A DNA stretch of 64,000 nt. Source: Phoronis australis. Taxonomy: Eukaryota > Phoronida > Phoronidae. The stretch is taken from assembly GCA_002633005.1 (NCBI GenBank), contig NMRA01000121.1, forward strand, positions 628,501 to 692,500, written 5' to 3'. A model generated the notes under the pieces. That model ran no database searches and was not told the DNA's origin. It worked only from the letters and a program-made list of their open reading frames with translations. Shown here one piece after another: positions 12,361 through 26,900 of this stretch (positions are counted from its first letter, which is position 1; each line of letters opens with the position of its first letter). Both the position numbers and the translations under genes were made by a program.

Positions 12361-12858
12361 CGGGATTTTGACGAAATTTCAAAGAGACTTTGTCCATGTC
12401 ATAAACCTGAGACGAGTGTAGGATTCTCTATATACTACTGTAAATGTCCCACGAGACATCTAGCACTATTTTCCCATTCGACTAAATAGAAAAAACCGGA
12501 CAATTCACGTTTTGAGGCGACAGTAAGTGCTTATTCGACTTTAAATAAATACAAAATACGCGGCCGGGTGCTTTTGGGTGTAACGTCTCCCGTTCGACAA
12601 AACGTACTGTCGGCCGGGGACGTGTGTATATGTTGCGGCGAACGTTCACTCTTTATGTTTTGGCACAGACCTAGATGACCTGCTTTTTTCCGGAATTCCC
12701 ACTTTTCAATCCAATTGTCTCGCTTTTTTATTCTCTAATGCTAACAACTACGGAACAGGTGTTCATTTGTATCGTTGTCATGAATATAGAGAATCCTACA
12801 CTCGACTCAGGTTTATGACATGGGTAAATCCTCTTGGAAATTTCGTCAAAATTCCGAG
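12361..12858. mobile_element. Foldback element with 75-bp inverted arms
   Basis: Arms 12361-12433 and 12785-12858 are about 88% inverted copies (cgggattttgacgaaatttc at the left end, gaaatttcgtcaaaattccg at the right). A third partial arm sits at 12868-12897. The internal 350 bp have no ORF. It is probably a MITE-like element. Confidence 0.6.
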
Positions 12859-14601
12859 TCTTATCGAGGGATTTTGACGAAATTTCTAAGAGTTTTGCAG
12901 ACTATAAAGTGTAAGGCATATGGATTTCTACTTTGCACTACTCTATGATTCGCCCATGTAATATAACAAATTACGTGCTCCGTGTTATTAACCAGTTGTG
13001 TCGTAACATGTGAGAAATTGTTATTTTTCAGAGTCCATTTTCTTTAGTAACATAACAATCGTAAAAAAGTGTCACTAAGTCTCTTGTTCAGTTTACGTTA
13101 ACACACACTGCATGAATCCGGACCACTATTTTCTACTTCCTGAAGGAATGAGTTCATTTACAAACTACTATGGAAAGTCCCGCTACACTGCAGCCTACGT
13201 GTATAAAGTGATCTATCCACAGCACATTTCAAATCTACACAATAGATGTTTGCTCAATTTTATCTACCACAAAACCTTTATCTGGAAGCTCGGATAGGTA
13301 TTAGGGGTAATTAATTCCTCACAGTTTTGTAAGTGTCACTGGACTCAGAATTTTTACTGAAAAACTATATCCAACCGCGCTAAAGGTCCATTTAATATAT
13401 AAAGATGTATAATTCTAGATGAATGCCTGTCTAAATTCTTCACAGCAAATGTGAGGGACTCTTATTCTAAAATCTTTGCCTTTATAGGGTACAAATCTTT
13501 TGAATCATTAAAATTATTTCCCTGTGCTGGTTTAGTTAGTCATTTATATAGTCTCTATGGTTCATTTCCATTTTATGTTACTATTACATTCTGTTATTTT
13601 TCGCATTTTAGTGAACACTTCTGGTTTTTACAATGAAAAAAATAATAAATCTGTCATGCATGAGAACTGATGATTATCATTTATCGTTTGCTCCTTGCCT
13701 GCAATCCTACACCATCAAGTGATGAAAGGCTTTCTAATGACGTGACTTGTGCAATTTGGTTGCGAAAAGTTTTAGTGACAATAATTTCCTAAGAAATGAC
13801 CAACACCGGAATAAACGAATGAAAACAAGTTCCACGCATGCGCGGCGCAACTTCAGCAACGCGAGATCTAAGTTGGCATTCCACGGCTAGAGTTTCATGG
13901 TTCCAATGTATTTGTTGTGGAGAGGTCCTGGCAAGATTTTGCGCATGTGATGTGGTACATGTGGCGATACTGACTATCAGAAAGGAACCTAGCAAAAATA
14001 GCAACAATCCCTGTAGAAGTAATCGAGAGTTGTGGAATGATTGGCGTTAACCCGTATCATGAAACCCAATGAAAATCTGTGGTGGCTGAGTCACATGGAG
14101 TCGGTGCACTAGATCTGAAAGTCGAGAAACGAAACTCGTTTGCCTTACAACTCTGTTAAGCTGGTGAATAAACTCAGTAACAAAGAACTGTGCAATTCTC
14201 AGCTCATACGCAAAGAAATGGCGCAATTTATTCCGGAGCATCACTTTCAAGTATGGTTTTTACTCAAATCGTTCACTTATAGACGCAGCTTGGAATATAG
14301 GCGCATTAGTTTAAATACACGCACCGTACGCTGATTACTACGAATGGCCGTGCCGGAACCCTGATCGATTGAGTCACATGTACGAACTGACCTTCACTTG
14401 GCGCAGACAGCTCGTCTCGTACCGCTGCCCGTCTGCCATGGCCTCTGGTGATGTTGTCGTCATAATCAATTTTGTCACGAACAGTTGAAGTTCAGAGTGC
14501 ACGGTTGCGGTAGCTCTCCGCGTCGAGTCACATTTGCTGTCAGTCACTGAAGTGTGGAACGAATTATACTTGTTCGGCAAAGAAGCCCACCTTTGCGCAA
14601 A

Positions 14602-14952
14602 ATGCACGTAGATTCTCTACTAAAATCGGTGGGAAACCCCGGTCGATATCATGTCTTCGTCGCGATTTTCCTTCTGTTGAATCTTTGGCCCGTAGGATTT
14701 AGCCATGTCATCATGGCGTTTTATGGAGCACACGTAAAACATAGATGTAGACTACCCTTTGAAAATGACTCTGTGCTCAGTCTCACAGATCAACATGACG
14801 AGCACTCTGCCCGTGACGATATCTTCTTAAATGTAACAGTTGGTACTTGTGGGGTTTACGTCAATTTTTCGCGAATGAGCAACGAAACTGCGCCGTGTCC
14901 AATTGGCTGGATATACGAAAAGGAACCCGATGAGGTATCAATCGTAACCGAG
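14602..14952 (+). CDS. SLC22 gene 2, exon 1 (start, TM1, extracellular loop)
   Basis: It starts MHVDSLLKSVGNPGRY, the usual SLC22 amphipathic N-terminus. A hydrophobic TM1 follows (VFVAIFLLLNLWPVGF), then a Cys-containing glycosylated loop. The donor gtgagt comes after Glu at 14952, phase 0. The start context has A at -3. Confidence 0.92.
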
Positions 14953-17900
14953 GTGAGTAAATTCATTAATTTTCTGGTTGAGGTTCCGTATTTGGTCTCC
15001 AGGTCTAAACTTTCATTTTTTGTTTTGTAAGTGGCAAGAACAGGCACTGTTTGTATGATTACTAACCGACAACAGCAATGTTACCACCAGGCTTGCATTC
15101 GTTCGGTAAAATATCTCCTATTAAAGACATTTGCTTTACCTGCAATTTACAGAAATTATGGGGAATGTGGGCTCGCTTCAAAGTGATCCGTTACCATAAT
15201 GTGCAGTTGTTTCCTTTGTATATCTTCGGACTGGACCTTTACAATGACGGAACATAATTCAGTTCACTCGCACCAGCCAAGATGCAAACAATGTTTGAAA
15301 TATAACCTTTGAACACACAACACTAGTTGACCTATAAATGCTTCAGTTGAATAGACCACATTTCTCTTGTCAAATACACTCACTCATGGGTTTCCTATTT
15401 TGCTACGGTATGCCCTAGTCCGAAAAAGAGCAAAGACTGTAAAGCTTATTAAAGACGAGAGATTATTAATTTTACAATGGCGTAAGGGGGAGCCCAACCA
15501 CAATTTTTGAACTAGAGGAAAATATAGCTCCCAAAAAATATGTGCCGCCGGGGTGGCTTTCGTTGGTATTGGAGTTGTTTAATATTGAACATATACTCCT
15601 GTACGACTATCAGATAGATAATAACGTCCCTACCGTTAGATGTGTGGAGAAATGCACTGATTATCTTATTAAATCTGCCCTCATGTTGGACTTTACGAAC
15701 TAGAGAAAGTCTCGTGTTGGATTCAGATAGGTACTTTCGGTACCCTCCCTCACTGGGAGAACTGTAAAATATCACCAATTTAGGATACAACATGGCGGAC
15801 AGGTGAAATTTTATTTTCTAATTTCTTCATATTATCTGGGACCCCGGGTCCTAGATATGATATCGGTTCCAGAATGACGTGGGCATTCAACCCAATCGAA
15901 TAGGAGCCCTTGAAAAGTGAAAGGGACAATTTTGGTAATTTTTCTTGCCCTAACTTGGTGTTTCAGCTTTTGCGGCAGCTTACGCATCAAGGAATTCTCC
16001 TGTCCATGTGAACAACAAAGATTAACCCTGTGTGATTGCCTATAAACTGCAAAAATGTCACGAAAACATGACTTGAAAAACGTGGTTGATCATTCTGTAC
16101 CTATAGTTATTGACCCGCATATCACATAAGAATCAATATATTCTATCGTACATATAGTTTCCCTACTATGCATAGATGTAGCCTATAACTTTTTATTGTA
16201 TGGGTTTACACATCGGAAACGTCTTTGAATTATTAATTAATCTGTTCTGAAACCGTACTACGTAACTATATATGTGTTCATACAGCCACGTAAATTTGTG
16301 ACTCGAGAGTCTGCCACAACATGAAATATGACAACAGCTTTCCTCACGTCAATCAAAAAATGTATATCATAGGTGATAGATTTTTGAATGTTACGACCTT
16401 GCTCTAATCTCAAATAGCTCTAATCAAGTGTGTCGGTGCACATTGTTATCTGAAGAACCTTTGGACGTTTTGATGAATAATAGGAAGTAAAGCAACTAGA
16501 CAACTGGACTAGATACCATTTTTGTAAACAGCCAATATGACGAAATTCAAGTTTCCCCGGAACCGGAAATTGACGTCATAATGAATTTACCGCCACTTCT
16601 ATTGCAAAATCGCCTTCTTCGTCAATTCTTCAAGTCATTTGTCAATGAAAGTGATTTGTCCGAGCCCGACATTTGAAACGAAACGAGGCCAATGTAACAA
16701 CACGTTTTCCTACCTCCAGGACGAACGGGATTTTTATCCAGGACAGATTCCTGTATCAGGCCTTGTCTCTGGGCTTGGGAAGTATCACAAAAGAATGAGA
16801 AGATAATTGAATAGCTGTTCGATTTTGCATACCTGAAATAAACTTCAGAGATTTCTAACAGTATCATGAAATGCTTTTATATGACCAAAACATCGACATT
16901 CATTCAGAACATAAATATAAATCTCCCTACTTTAAATCGTTGTTGTAATATGTTGTTTTACGATATATGAGAATTTTAGACAACTTATGACCGATTGGTG
17001 CTCTACCGTTACTCTTACGGCGTCTAGTAAAGAGTAATTCATTTTCCGTGTGAGTACATTTCCAGAAAAAAACCACAAAATTCACGATTTTTGAAATATG
17101 CGCAAAGGAAAAAACTCTGTGGTTACAACAGAGTTTCTAATCTCCCTCCCATTTATGACAGTCAATTGCTTGAAGTCGCTTGAGGTCAAAGGTCACATTT
17201 TCCATGTAAGAGAAATGTGCTATGTCAGTCTGTGTTTTGCCATACCAAATAAGGCGACATGCTTTGCCTTGTGGGAGAAAAATCGGCGAAGTGGCGAGCA
17301 GTTGACAGGTCGTTTTTTGAAATTTAAAACTTAAAGAAAATGCTTTGATATCATTAGAAATCAAAAATCTCCACGAAAATACCGGAAAAATACTTGGTGA
17401 GCAAGTTGAATTCTGTTTCAGTGGCAGAGAACCACTTTCAGTATGCAATTAAGCCTGTTTACATGCGCGCACCCAGGGGGGGCTCGGGAGGGGGGCTCGA
17501 AGTGGGTAAAACAGTTCAACTCAGAGAAACAAAAAGTCCGAGAAAACGAGACAAAAAAATCCATTAAAAAGGAGGCGCAGACGCATAGTTCACAGACCTG
17601 AAGGTGGTACCCCGTTTTTTTTTTACTCCTCCCGCCTTTTTGTTAACAAAAGGTCTACTTTGTCAGAGATTCGAGCTACCCCCCATATTAAAGGCTGGGT
17701 GCGCGCATGGTTTATTGCGTTCCAGGCCTCTTTAACACCTGCAAACCGAATTTCAGAAAAAAATTTGCATCAGAGATCCGCCAAAAAGAGTGTGAATGCA
17801 TCGAGTCCAGACATTCTGGTTTCACATTCCGTTTTAATGATCGATGACGAGTTGAAGTACACTTTTTGAGGGCATTAGATCGGTGAAATTGGTGACGCTG

Positions 17901-20900
17901 CAAGTCTTTGAGTGAATAATTCTCGCTGTCCATTTCAAAATCCGGAAATTGATTGTGCCGGAAATAATGTACTCTCGACAAGTAAATCGACGAATCTTAA
18001 AATGCGGCCAACTGTAAAGATATTTAAAGAAAATTTTAATCAACACTTGAAAGTCAAAATAATGTTTTTGGACAAACTACTGAATAATTTGAAATTTATC
18101 ACATATTCACCGAGATAACATCGTGTTGAGAGTATAGATTATGTTGAAATTCGCCCACAGACAAGTTGCACAAGTTTTACCGATAAAAATCAAATAGCAT
18201 AGTCAGTTTAACATGCATGTTTTATTTTTGACAATTTTAACAAACAAATGCAAAAAACAACAGGAAAGTACTTGAAGATGCTTTAACTCAAAGTTTCAGG
18301 CTACTGATATCGTCTCAGAAAATTTGAAAAGTTGTCCAGGTTTCCTGTCCTATCCCCGGGGTTCTTGTTTTAAAGGACGAGGTTCAAACCTCGGGGTTCG
18401 TATTTTTCGGGCTGGTTAGCTGTTTTGAAGGTGTGGGGTCTGTTTTTGACTCCGGGATATCTGTTTTACAGCGGGATTCCAATTTCGATGGAACACCCTG
18501 TAGAGACTTGAGCAAAGATGGTGTGCCGTTTTTGTGTTCAAAAAAAGTCATATAATTGTTTAAACACGAATCAGGTATGTGTCTCTGAGGGCTTTGTACG
18601 TTCATTGCATGAGTAAGTTCGTTAGTGCCTTTATCACAATTGACATTAGCAACACTGAACTGAACGCAGTTTTCATATTCTCCAACACACCTTCAAAACC
18701 ACGTTTTCTCGAACATGTACTTAAAAAGAATGCATTTGAGATGAAAAAATACTGGCCTGTGCAAAACTATCTGGTTTGAGTGTCATACGTATTTTATCAT
18801 TTGTATGAATAATGTATGCCAATTTTCACCTAGTGCTCTTAAAGAAAGAATTGAGCCAAGTTCAAAAATGGTGGCTGATACTGACTAATTACGAATCATG
18901 TTTTAATCTAATTCGCAATTGGATATCAGTAAAAACATTACTTTTGCACCCCTGGTACTACTACAATATATTTGCATGCATTTTCAGTGGGACTTGGTTT
19001 GCGAGCGGTCCTTCCTCAACAGTCTTTCAACTACTCTGTATTTCCTCGGTGTTATGATCGGCGGAATGATCTTTGGACCGATATCCGATCACTACGGAAG
19101 GCGCCCGGTGATACTTGCAAGTCTCATTGTTCCCGCCCTTCTCGGTATTGGCCTGGCTTTCGTCAAACATTACGTCCTGTTTGTAGTAATCAGAGTTATT
19201 CAAGGATGCTTTTATCAGGTAAACATAGTATATGCAGGATAACGAAAAAGGAGTGACGCAATTAAACGTAATGGCGATTATGATATCCGTGAATATACGG
19301 GTAGCGTGATCACCTGATAATTAAAACATGAACTGATCCCCACTGGGAGCACTACCTCGAAGATCGGCAGGGACGTGTTGTAATGAATCAGTCTTTTTCC
19401 TAGAGCAATACAATAAAAGGTGTTCTTTCAAACTATACGGGAACGTATTCGATCTCAACCACTTCAGGATATTTACAACCAGTCTCGAAGTTCGAATGCT
19501 ACAATTTAGTTTCCGCCTCCTTTTGGCCATTCTGAGAAATATAGGCCACGAGGTACTATTTATGNNNNNNNNNNNNNNNNNNNNNNNNNNNNNNNNNNNN
19601 NNNNNNNNNNNNNNNNNNNNNNNNNNNNNNNNNNNNNNNNNNNNNNNNNNNNNNNNNNNNNNNNNNNNNNNNNNNNNNNNNNNNNNNNNNNNNNNNNNNN
19701 NNNNNNNNATACGTATTTTATCATTTGTATAAATAATGTATGCCAATTTTCACCTAGTGCTCTTAAAGAAAGAATCGAGCCAAGTTCAAAAATGGTGGCT
19801 GATACTGGCTAATTACGAATCATGTTTTAATCTGATTCGCAATTGGATATCAGTAAAAACATTACTTTTGCACCCCTGGTACTACTACAATATATTTGCA
19901 TGCATTTTCAGTGGGATCTGGTTTGCGAGCGGTCCTTCCTCAACAGTCTTTCAACTACTCTGTATTTCCTCGGTGTTATGATCGGCGGAATGATCTTTGG
20001 ACCGATATCCGATCACTACGGAAGGCGCCCGGTGATACTTGCAAGTCTCATTGCTCCCGCCCTTCTCGGTATCGGCCTGGCTTTCGTCAAACATTACGTC
20101 CTGTTTGTAGTAATCAGAGTTATTCAAGGATGCTTTTATCAGGTAAATATAATATATGTAGGATAACGAAAAAGGAGTGACGCAATTAAACGTAATGGCG
20201 ATTATGATATCGTGAATATACGGGTAGCGTGATCACCTGATAATTAAAACATGAACTGATCCCCACTGGGAGCCCTACCTAGAAGATCGGCAGGGACGTG
20301 TTGTAATGAATCAGTCTTTTTCCTAGAGCAGTACAATAATGGTGTTCTTTCAAACTATACGGGAACGTATTCGATCTCAACCACTTCAGGATATTTACAA
20401 CCAGTCTCGAAGTTCGAATGATACAATTTAGTTTCCGCCTCCTTTTGGCCATTCTGAGAAATATAGGCCACGAGGTACTATTTATGTTGAATATTTATCA
20501 GTTGTGGGGGAAAATCAGGCCTATTTTTTTCAAAGTTTATTTTGTCGATCAAAATTAGATTATATATAAAAACTCATAACCTTTCAAAACCACTTAGAAA
20601 GTAAAAAAAGGATTTAGCAAGTTTAATCATGTTATACAATATTCCAGGGTCTCCAAATGACATCTTTTATTATGCTGGCGGAACTGTTCACACCCCAGGC
20701 ACGAACTGTAGTCGGGAGTCTTCCGGCAATCTCTAGTGATATCAATAACATGGTGATATCTCTTGTTGGTTATCTTTTGAGAGACTGGCATAAAATCCAG
20801 CTGGCTTACACTGTGCCATTCGTCGTACTATTCATTCAAGTGTGGTAGGTCTAACTCAAGCTGTTTTTACGCACCCACAAATACGTATGTGGGTGCATGA

Positions 20901-23900
20901 GGTCTGGGCGTCAGGGCGTCCGACGTCCGCTCATTTATCTCGATACTAAACTCTCACGGAATAATAATGAGATTTGGCAGATGTATTAACATGAAGGTAA
21001 AAACGGGTTTCGGACCCATCCGATTACCGCTCTGTCCCAAAGTGGCAACTTTTTATGTTTGCCTTGATATCTTCAAAGTTCTTTGTTGGCTTTACAAGAA
21101 ATTTAGCAAATAAGCTTCTGTTAAAGATGTAGCGTCACCTACCCGTAGTGGCAATTTTAGATTTTACGTTTACCTCTGTATCTTTAAAGATCCTCAACGG
21201 ATTTTTTATAAAATTTGGCATAGGCCTATAGGCATCTTTTAGTCAGATGACACTATACTTCCGTTTTCAGATGGATTCGAGGTATTTTGAGTTACCTAGT
21301 GGCCATTTTTACTGTTTTCGAGTATGTTTTATGGGGTCCGCCCCTCGACTGACGATGATTTTCCGACGACTTCGACTACTGTGGCGCCTCCTAGTACCAG
21401 TTTTGTTTTGTTTTGGGCCCATTGTTCTACGGTCTCTGGTTGTATCTCCTAAACTCACTGCAAAATCTATTTTCAAATTTAGTAAATGTATTTATATGAA
21501 GTTAACAACAGACAACGACGACTTTTAGATGGATCCGACTAACGCTATGCCCTCTAGTGGCAATTTCATTTTTTCCGTGTTCCTTTGTTTCTCTGAAGTT
21601 CCTTGACAGATTTTTCTGAAATTTGTTAAATAGCTCTGTATTAAAGAAACAATGACATGTTCCCGATTTCGGATCGATTCGACGTATTTTGCGCCATCTA
21701 GTGGTCATTTTATGATACAAATAAACAACCCTAGAAGCACTGTTTGTAGTCCATTCGTGGGCGCATTTCAACGCTCCGCGTTACTTGTTTCAAATAGGTT
21801 TCTTTTAAGGAGGCAACGACATATTACCAGTATCGGATAGATTCATCGTATTCTGCGCCAACTAGTGGCCATTTTCGATATTACTTCTGAATCTTTTTGC
21901 GTCTGCTTCTCTTAGCAGCCAATAACAGTCCTTTGTCATTGGCGCTCTTTAGAATAATGAGAGCTCGACAGCGACTTTCGCTTGACCTCGATTCAGATTC
22001 GGTGCAAAGAAAATTAATTGCTACATACTACACGTTTTCTTATCATAAAAACAGAGCAAAATCCAATCCTGTTATCAGCCCTTATGATTGTTTGATTAGG
22101 TTAGTTCACTAATTTATTTTAGAATTTGACATCAGCTGGGAACAAAATTCTCCCGCTTTATCAGTCGCAGCCCAAACTGCACAGCCGAAGATTCGGCTTC
22201 ATCGCGGTGAGATTGAAACTTGATGTCCTTAGATATACCTAGATATTTCAAGAGGCACGCCTTTTCCGTAAGACATTAGTGTATCCCAGCTTTCAGTAGT
22301 GGAAATTTACCTGCATTATGATAGCAGGAAATGTGTTAAAACGCTGTTTATAGCAATAGGTTAAAACCTCCCGTCAGCACTGTCTGCATGATATGTGTAG
22401 GTGGCGCTGAACACTGGCCTCCAAAGACCGGATCGCCGTCTGGAGGGATTAATGAATTTCAATATGCGATGCGATTTCGAAAGTAAGCTATTGAAGGGTC
22501 ATTATTAAAATAGGCAGCTGTGTTCCTGCTGAGAATACTAGGTCTAAGGACTATTTTCAGAAAGGTCTGGCTACTTTAGTGGCAATTTTTTTTTGCGTCC
22601 GCTGCTGTGTTTCCTTAATCCCACGCAATATCTTCGTGAAATTTGGGAAACAATTTTCTATGAATGTGACAACAGATAATGACGACTTTCTGACTGGTCT
22701 GGTAACCGCCGTGGCAGCTTTGGTTTTTTAGTGTTTTTTACATTCGCCTCTGTATCTTCAGAGTTTCGTGACAGAATCTCATTAAATGTGGCGTTTACTT
22801 GTCCATTAAGAAGTCGACAACACCTCTTTATTGTCAGACGGATCAGACATGCCTACTAGCCATTCTTTACGTTTTCTTTTGCATCATCCTCTCTGCAAGT
22901 CTAACTACTTGAGATATATTTAAGAAAATTATGGATTTATTTTCCTACTGACAACAGTACGATTGACGTCGATTTTTGGATGGGTTCGATTTCTCAGTAT
23001 GGCGTCCCCTAGTGGCATTTTTCGCACTCAGCTTTGTCTCGCAGGAACTTTGTGAAATGTAATAAGTATATTTTTGAACGTGACAAGAAATGACAACTCC
23101 TTCCGGATGGCGCCAACCAGCGCTGTGCGTCGTAGTGACAATTTTGTTTTTTTACGTTTGAATTTGTATATTAGTAGATCCTGAACAGATTCCCATGACA
23201 TTTGGCAAATAGGTTTCTATTAGGGAGATGGCGACGTGTTCTCATTTTTGAACGAGTTCAATATATCCTGTGCCACATATTGGCTGTATTTTATGCTAAT
23301 AAACGCCTCTAGAACGATACCGTTTGCGGTGCAGTCGTGGGCGCATTTTAACCATTGGTGTTGCTCTTGCTTGTCTAGTGGTGCGGTAAAATTTAGCCTT
23401 AAATTCGTTCAACCTTAATCAAATAATATACTACTTAAGTTACTTTTCATCCTGTTTGGCTGGCTAAAAACGAATATCGAATTATCAGGCTTTTACTTTC
23501 ACATAACATTCCTCGTCATGATAGGATTTCATTTCCGTTACCAACCCCAGTCTCATGCCACTTTTGAATGCGCAATGTTTGTCGTAGAGTAAATATTAAT
23601 TTTATATTTTCGTTTTGGTCAAACCCAACAAACTCCGCAGCAGATTTTTTAGACGTTGATTGTTTCGATGTTCTTGCATGTAAGGGAAACAGACTCTTAT
23701 TACGGAAAGGAATATTGTGAGAGCACTTTCGTGAGAGTAGAGGTTTAATTCCATTTTTGATTTTATAAAGGATGAAATTCAGCATACATGTAATTATTCG
23801 TAAGGAGTGACTTTGCCAATGTTCTCTGGTTGCTATTTGGTGCTGTTATGGTCGGCTCGTCTACATTAGCATCTAACAACCTAGAAAGTGCTCTGTACTT

Positions 23901-26900
23901 TTGAGAGATGTTGTAAACCAGCTATTTGTTAGGCCTGTTCAAATTCGTAAGTCTGAAGTCGGATATGGATATCAACTCTATTTACTTGAGCCTTTATTGT
24001 GAATTGTCTTGCAGTCCATTGTCTTGCAGTTCAATGTCTTTCAGTTCAATGTCTTGCAGTTCAATGTCTTGCAGTTCAATGTCTTGCAGTTCAATGTCTC
24101 TGTTCCATTCAGGGCTCTTCCGGAATCACCACGATGGTTAATGGCTCAAAAAAGACACCATGACGTAACTCAATTCTTTACAACTGCAGCAAAATTCAAC
24201 AGCATTGATGAGAAAACGTTGTGGTCTCAAGCCCAGCCGCCACGTTTACTTAATGGTGAAGCACACGATGATAAAAAAGATGAAGTTGTCTTAGACACGA
24301 ACAAAGCAGCAAAACTGACATTCCTGGACCTTTTCAAAACAAGAAATCTGAGAAAGCGGACCTGCATTTTACTATACATTGCGTGAGTATTGGAGACTCG
24401 GCTATGTCTCCGAAGTAGCTTACGATCTTTTAGCTGTAGAAACACGTTGTATATCCACTGGAGGTTTACAATTCCGGGTGGTCATCGGTGGTTTTTGTTT
24501 TTAGTATAGCACTTGAGATTCAATGCAGACCCGTAACGCGGGTGAGTTCGAGGGTTTCGGCCGAAAACCCCTCCCCCGCAGAAAAGGTCCTGCCCCAGCT
24601 TATCAGTTGAATGTAGGATATAAATAACAACAAAAGTGTTGCAGCTAATGGTACTAATAACTACAATGATGTTTAAGTTAGTAATAATTTTGATTACTTT
24701 CTTCTGATTCGCGGTTCACGTAATCATTGGCTCGTACCCGGCCAACTTCGTCCGAATGGTGTTTGAGTAGATAACAGGATCGTGGAAAAGATTAGAAGAG
24801 GCTTCATGCTATTCATCGGCTTTGAAAGCGCGTGGTGCCTACAACAGAGGGTAACAAGGGAGTTTAGAAATAAATGTCTATACCTATCTAGGCTATTTAG
24901 CAGCAAGAGAGCTCTCAAAAACAGTGCGTTGTGAATGCCTTAAAATCGACCAAGAAACAAAATAGCAAAAAAATCAACTATTTTGGCGTACTTGGTGGCC
25001 GTTGTATTACGATATAGTATAGGCATTTTCAAATTTCTAATTCAAAGTGACCGTCCACTTGGAGTGTGGATTGGTGGATTGACATGAATGCGTGTACACG
25101 TGTGTGCGTTTCCATTCTTTTAAATTCAGTACACACCGACGGTAAGTTCATTTATAGGCAGCCCTCCGTCGTTTCTCAATACCAGACATTCAGCTGCTGT
25201 TTTCTTGCACTGAGAAAACCCCGACGAGCATGTTCATCCTTTAAGGAAAATTATGTCTAGACCTATTAATAACTTTGGTCAATAAAAAAGTCTTCTCTTG
25301 TCAATCAGTGCCAATGTTGCACAGGCTCACAGACTTCATACGAACAACAAACTTGATGGAAAAGATTTCCAAAGCTTAATGTCACTATTCAGAAGGTCCA
25401 CTACTCCCAAGGTCCACAACTCAAAACGGCGTTGCCTTCGAAAGTTTTCTACCTTCGAATGCCCATAATTCCGAAACAAGAACTCCCAAAGTTCGTCTGC
25501 TAATGAGTCGGAACTGCATGCATTGTATTTGTGTCCATTTAGCAACCATTTAAAGGGTATGCAAAAGTTGAATAGTTCTTAAAACTTTGATTACATTGTT
25601 TACAAATGAGCTCAGTTCTGATCACTGCCAATCGTAATTCGTGAATCTAACTACTACTCATTCTCAAGCAGGGACAACAGGCGGGTCAGACCTGCGGCGA
25701 CCAACGGCGGTTTTAAGTTTTTAAGTTTAAGAAGACTGGATGGGACTCTTTGACTTCGTGAAAACTGACAGGGGCAGGGTAGCCTAATATAACTACAAGT
25801 GTAGTTTCGACCGGCCGTGCGTGGTTCCGGTGGGTGACGTTGAGGCAAAGCGGCCCTAAACTTTTCAGTCACGCGGTGAAATGATGCGATCTTGACATGG
25901 ATTTAAGAAATGTGTAGTGGTTGATAAGTGATCAATGTTCCTTCTTCATATTCTTTTAAAATGTATTCGTAAGACAAGCGGGCAATTTCGCATGAGCATG
26001 AAATCAGCGTTGTTTGGGTTAAGCCCTATAGGTAAACTTCTCGGTACACCTAATAGCCGAAGTATCGTATTTTTTGCTTGTAAAAGTATAAAAATTTCAC
26101 CTGAATCCGAAATTTTAGATATTTTCGGAGTAGTGAACCTTCAAAGTAGTGAACCTTGGAATAGTCAACCTTCAGAGTAGTGAACCTTCGGTATAGTGGG
26201 CTGTCACTATTTCAGCGATGTTAGCAACTTAAGTAACTTGCAAAATACAACCAGATGAAAATTTCAAGTCATTCTCCGACTAAATATGTCCGTCCGATTA
26301 TGGAATGAATTGACTCATTTAAGTCCGCCTGATTTGAAAGTTGGATAGAACGTTCTCTTTCTAGACCACATTACATTCGTCATTGCAACCGTCGTGGGAT
26401 CCCATTTCTGGTATTACGAATACCGTCTCATCTCAGGAACATAGAGCTGAGAGTCATCGTTGAGTATACAGATTTCCTTCCCCCTAATTAAACTGCGTCA
26501 AGGGCTTGGTCGAAAATTACATAGACTGAGTCGACGTTTTCCACAGAGGACAAAAGTTCGCCGGTCTAAAAATTCGAACTACCCTGCACAATGCTTGCTA
26601 CGGGCCTGAATTTTGTATAAACATGGTTAAAACTGTGCGCCTTACAGGTATAAACCCCTGCTTTTGGTTTTAGGAGACAGTCATAAAACTCCTCTATTGT
26701 TCATCAGTAAAGCTTTCAGTATATAGACAACATAGTAAATTCGCGTCAACTGATAACGTCGCTTAAACGATGTGTGTCACTGGCGGCAGTGACAACAGGT
26801 GTTATTTGGTTACTTGATTGAGTTGTCTAAAACCACGTGTTAAGCAAAATATCAAAACGACTCATATATGGACGTTTCTTCTGCTTGCTCTTGTCTTTAT

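Larger units (their letters stand above)
8857..14601. other. Intergenic DNA between the two SLC22 genes
   Basis: It contains the repeats listed separately (10098-10832, 11583-11790, 12361-12858). I see no exon or RNA gene. The last 800 bases should hold the promoter of gene 2, but no convincing TATA or initiator element stands out. Confidence 0.5.
14953..18987. other. Intron 1 of SLC22 gene 2
   Basis: It contains dispersed repeats at 17462-17660 and 18384-18500. Nothing else is recognised. Confidence 0.5.

Noticed and set aside
18988-20142. Mutually exclusive duplicated exon 2 of the SLC22 gene
   Set aside because: Introns on both sides are copied too, the copies abut an N gap, and two other gaps show the same pattern. 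An allele duplication in the assembly is simpler.
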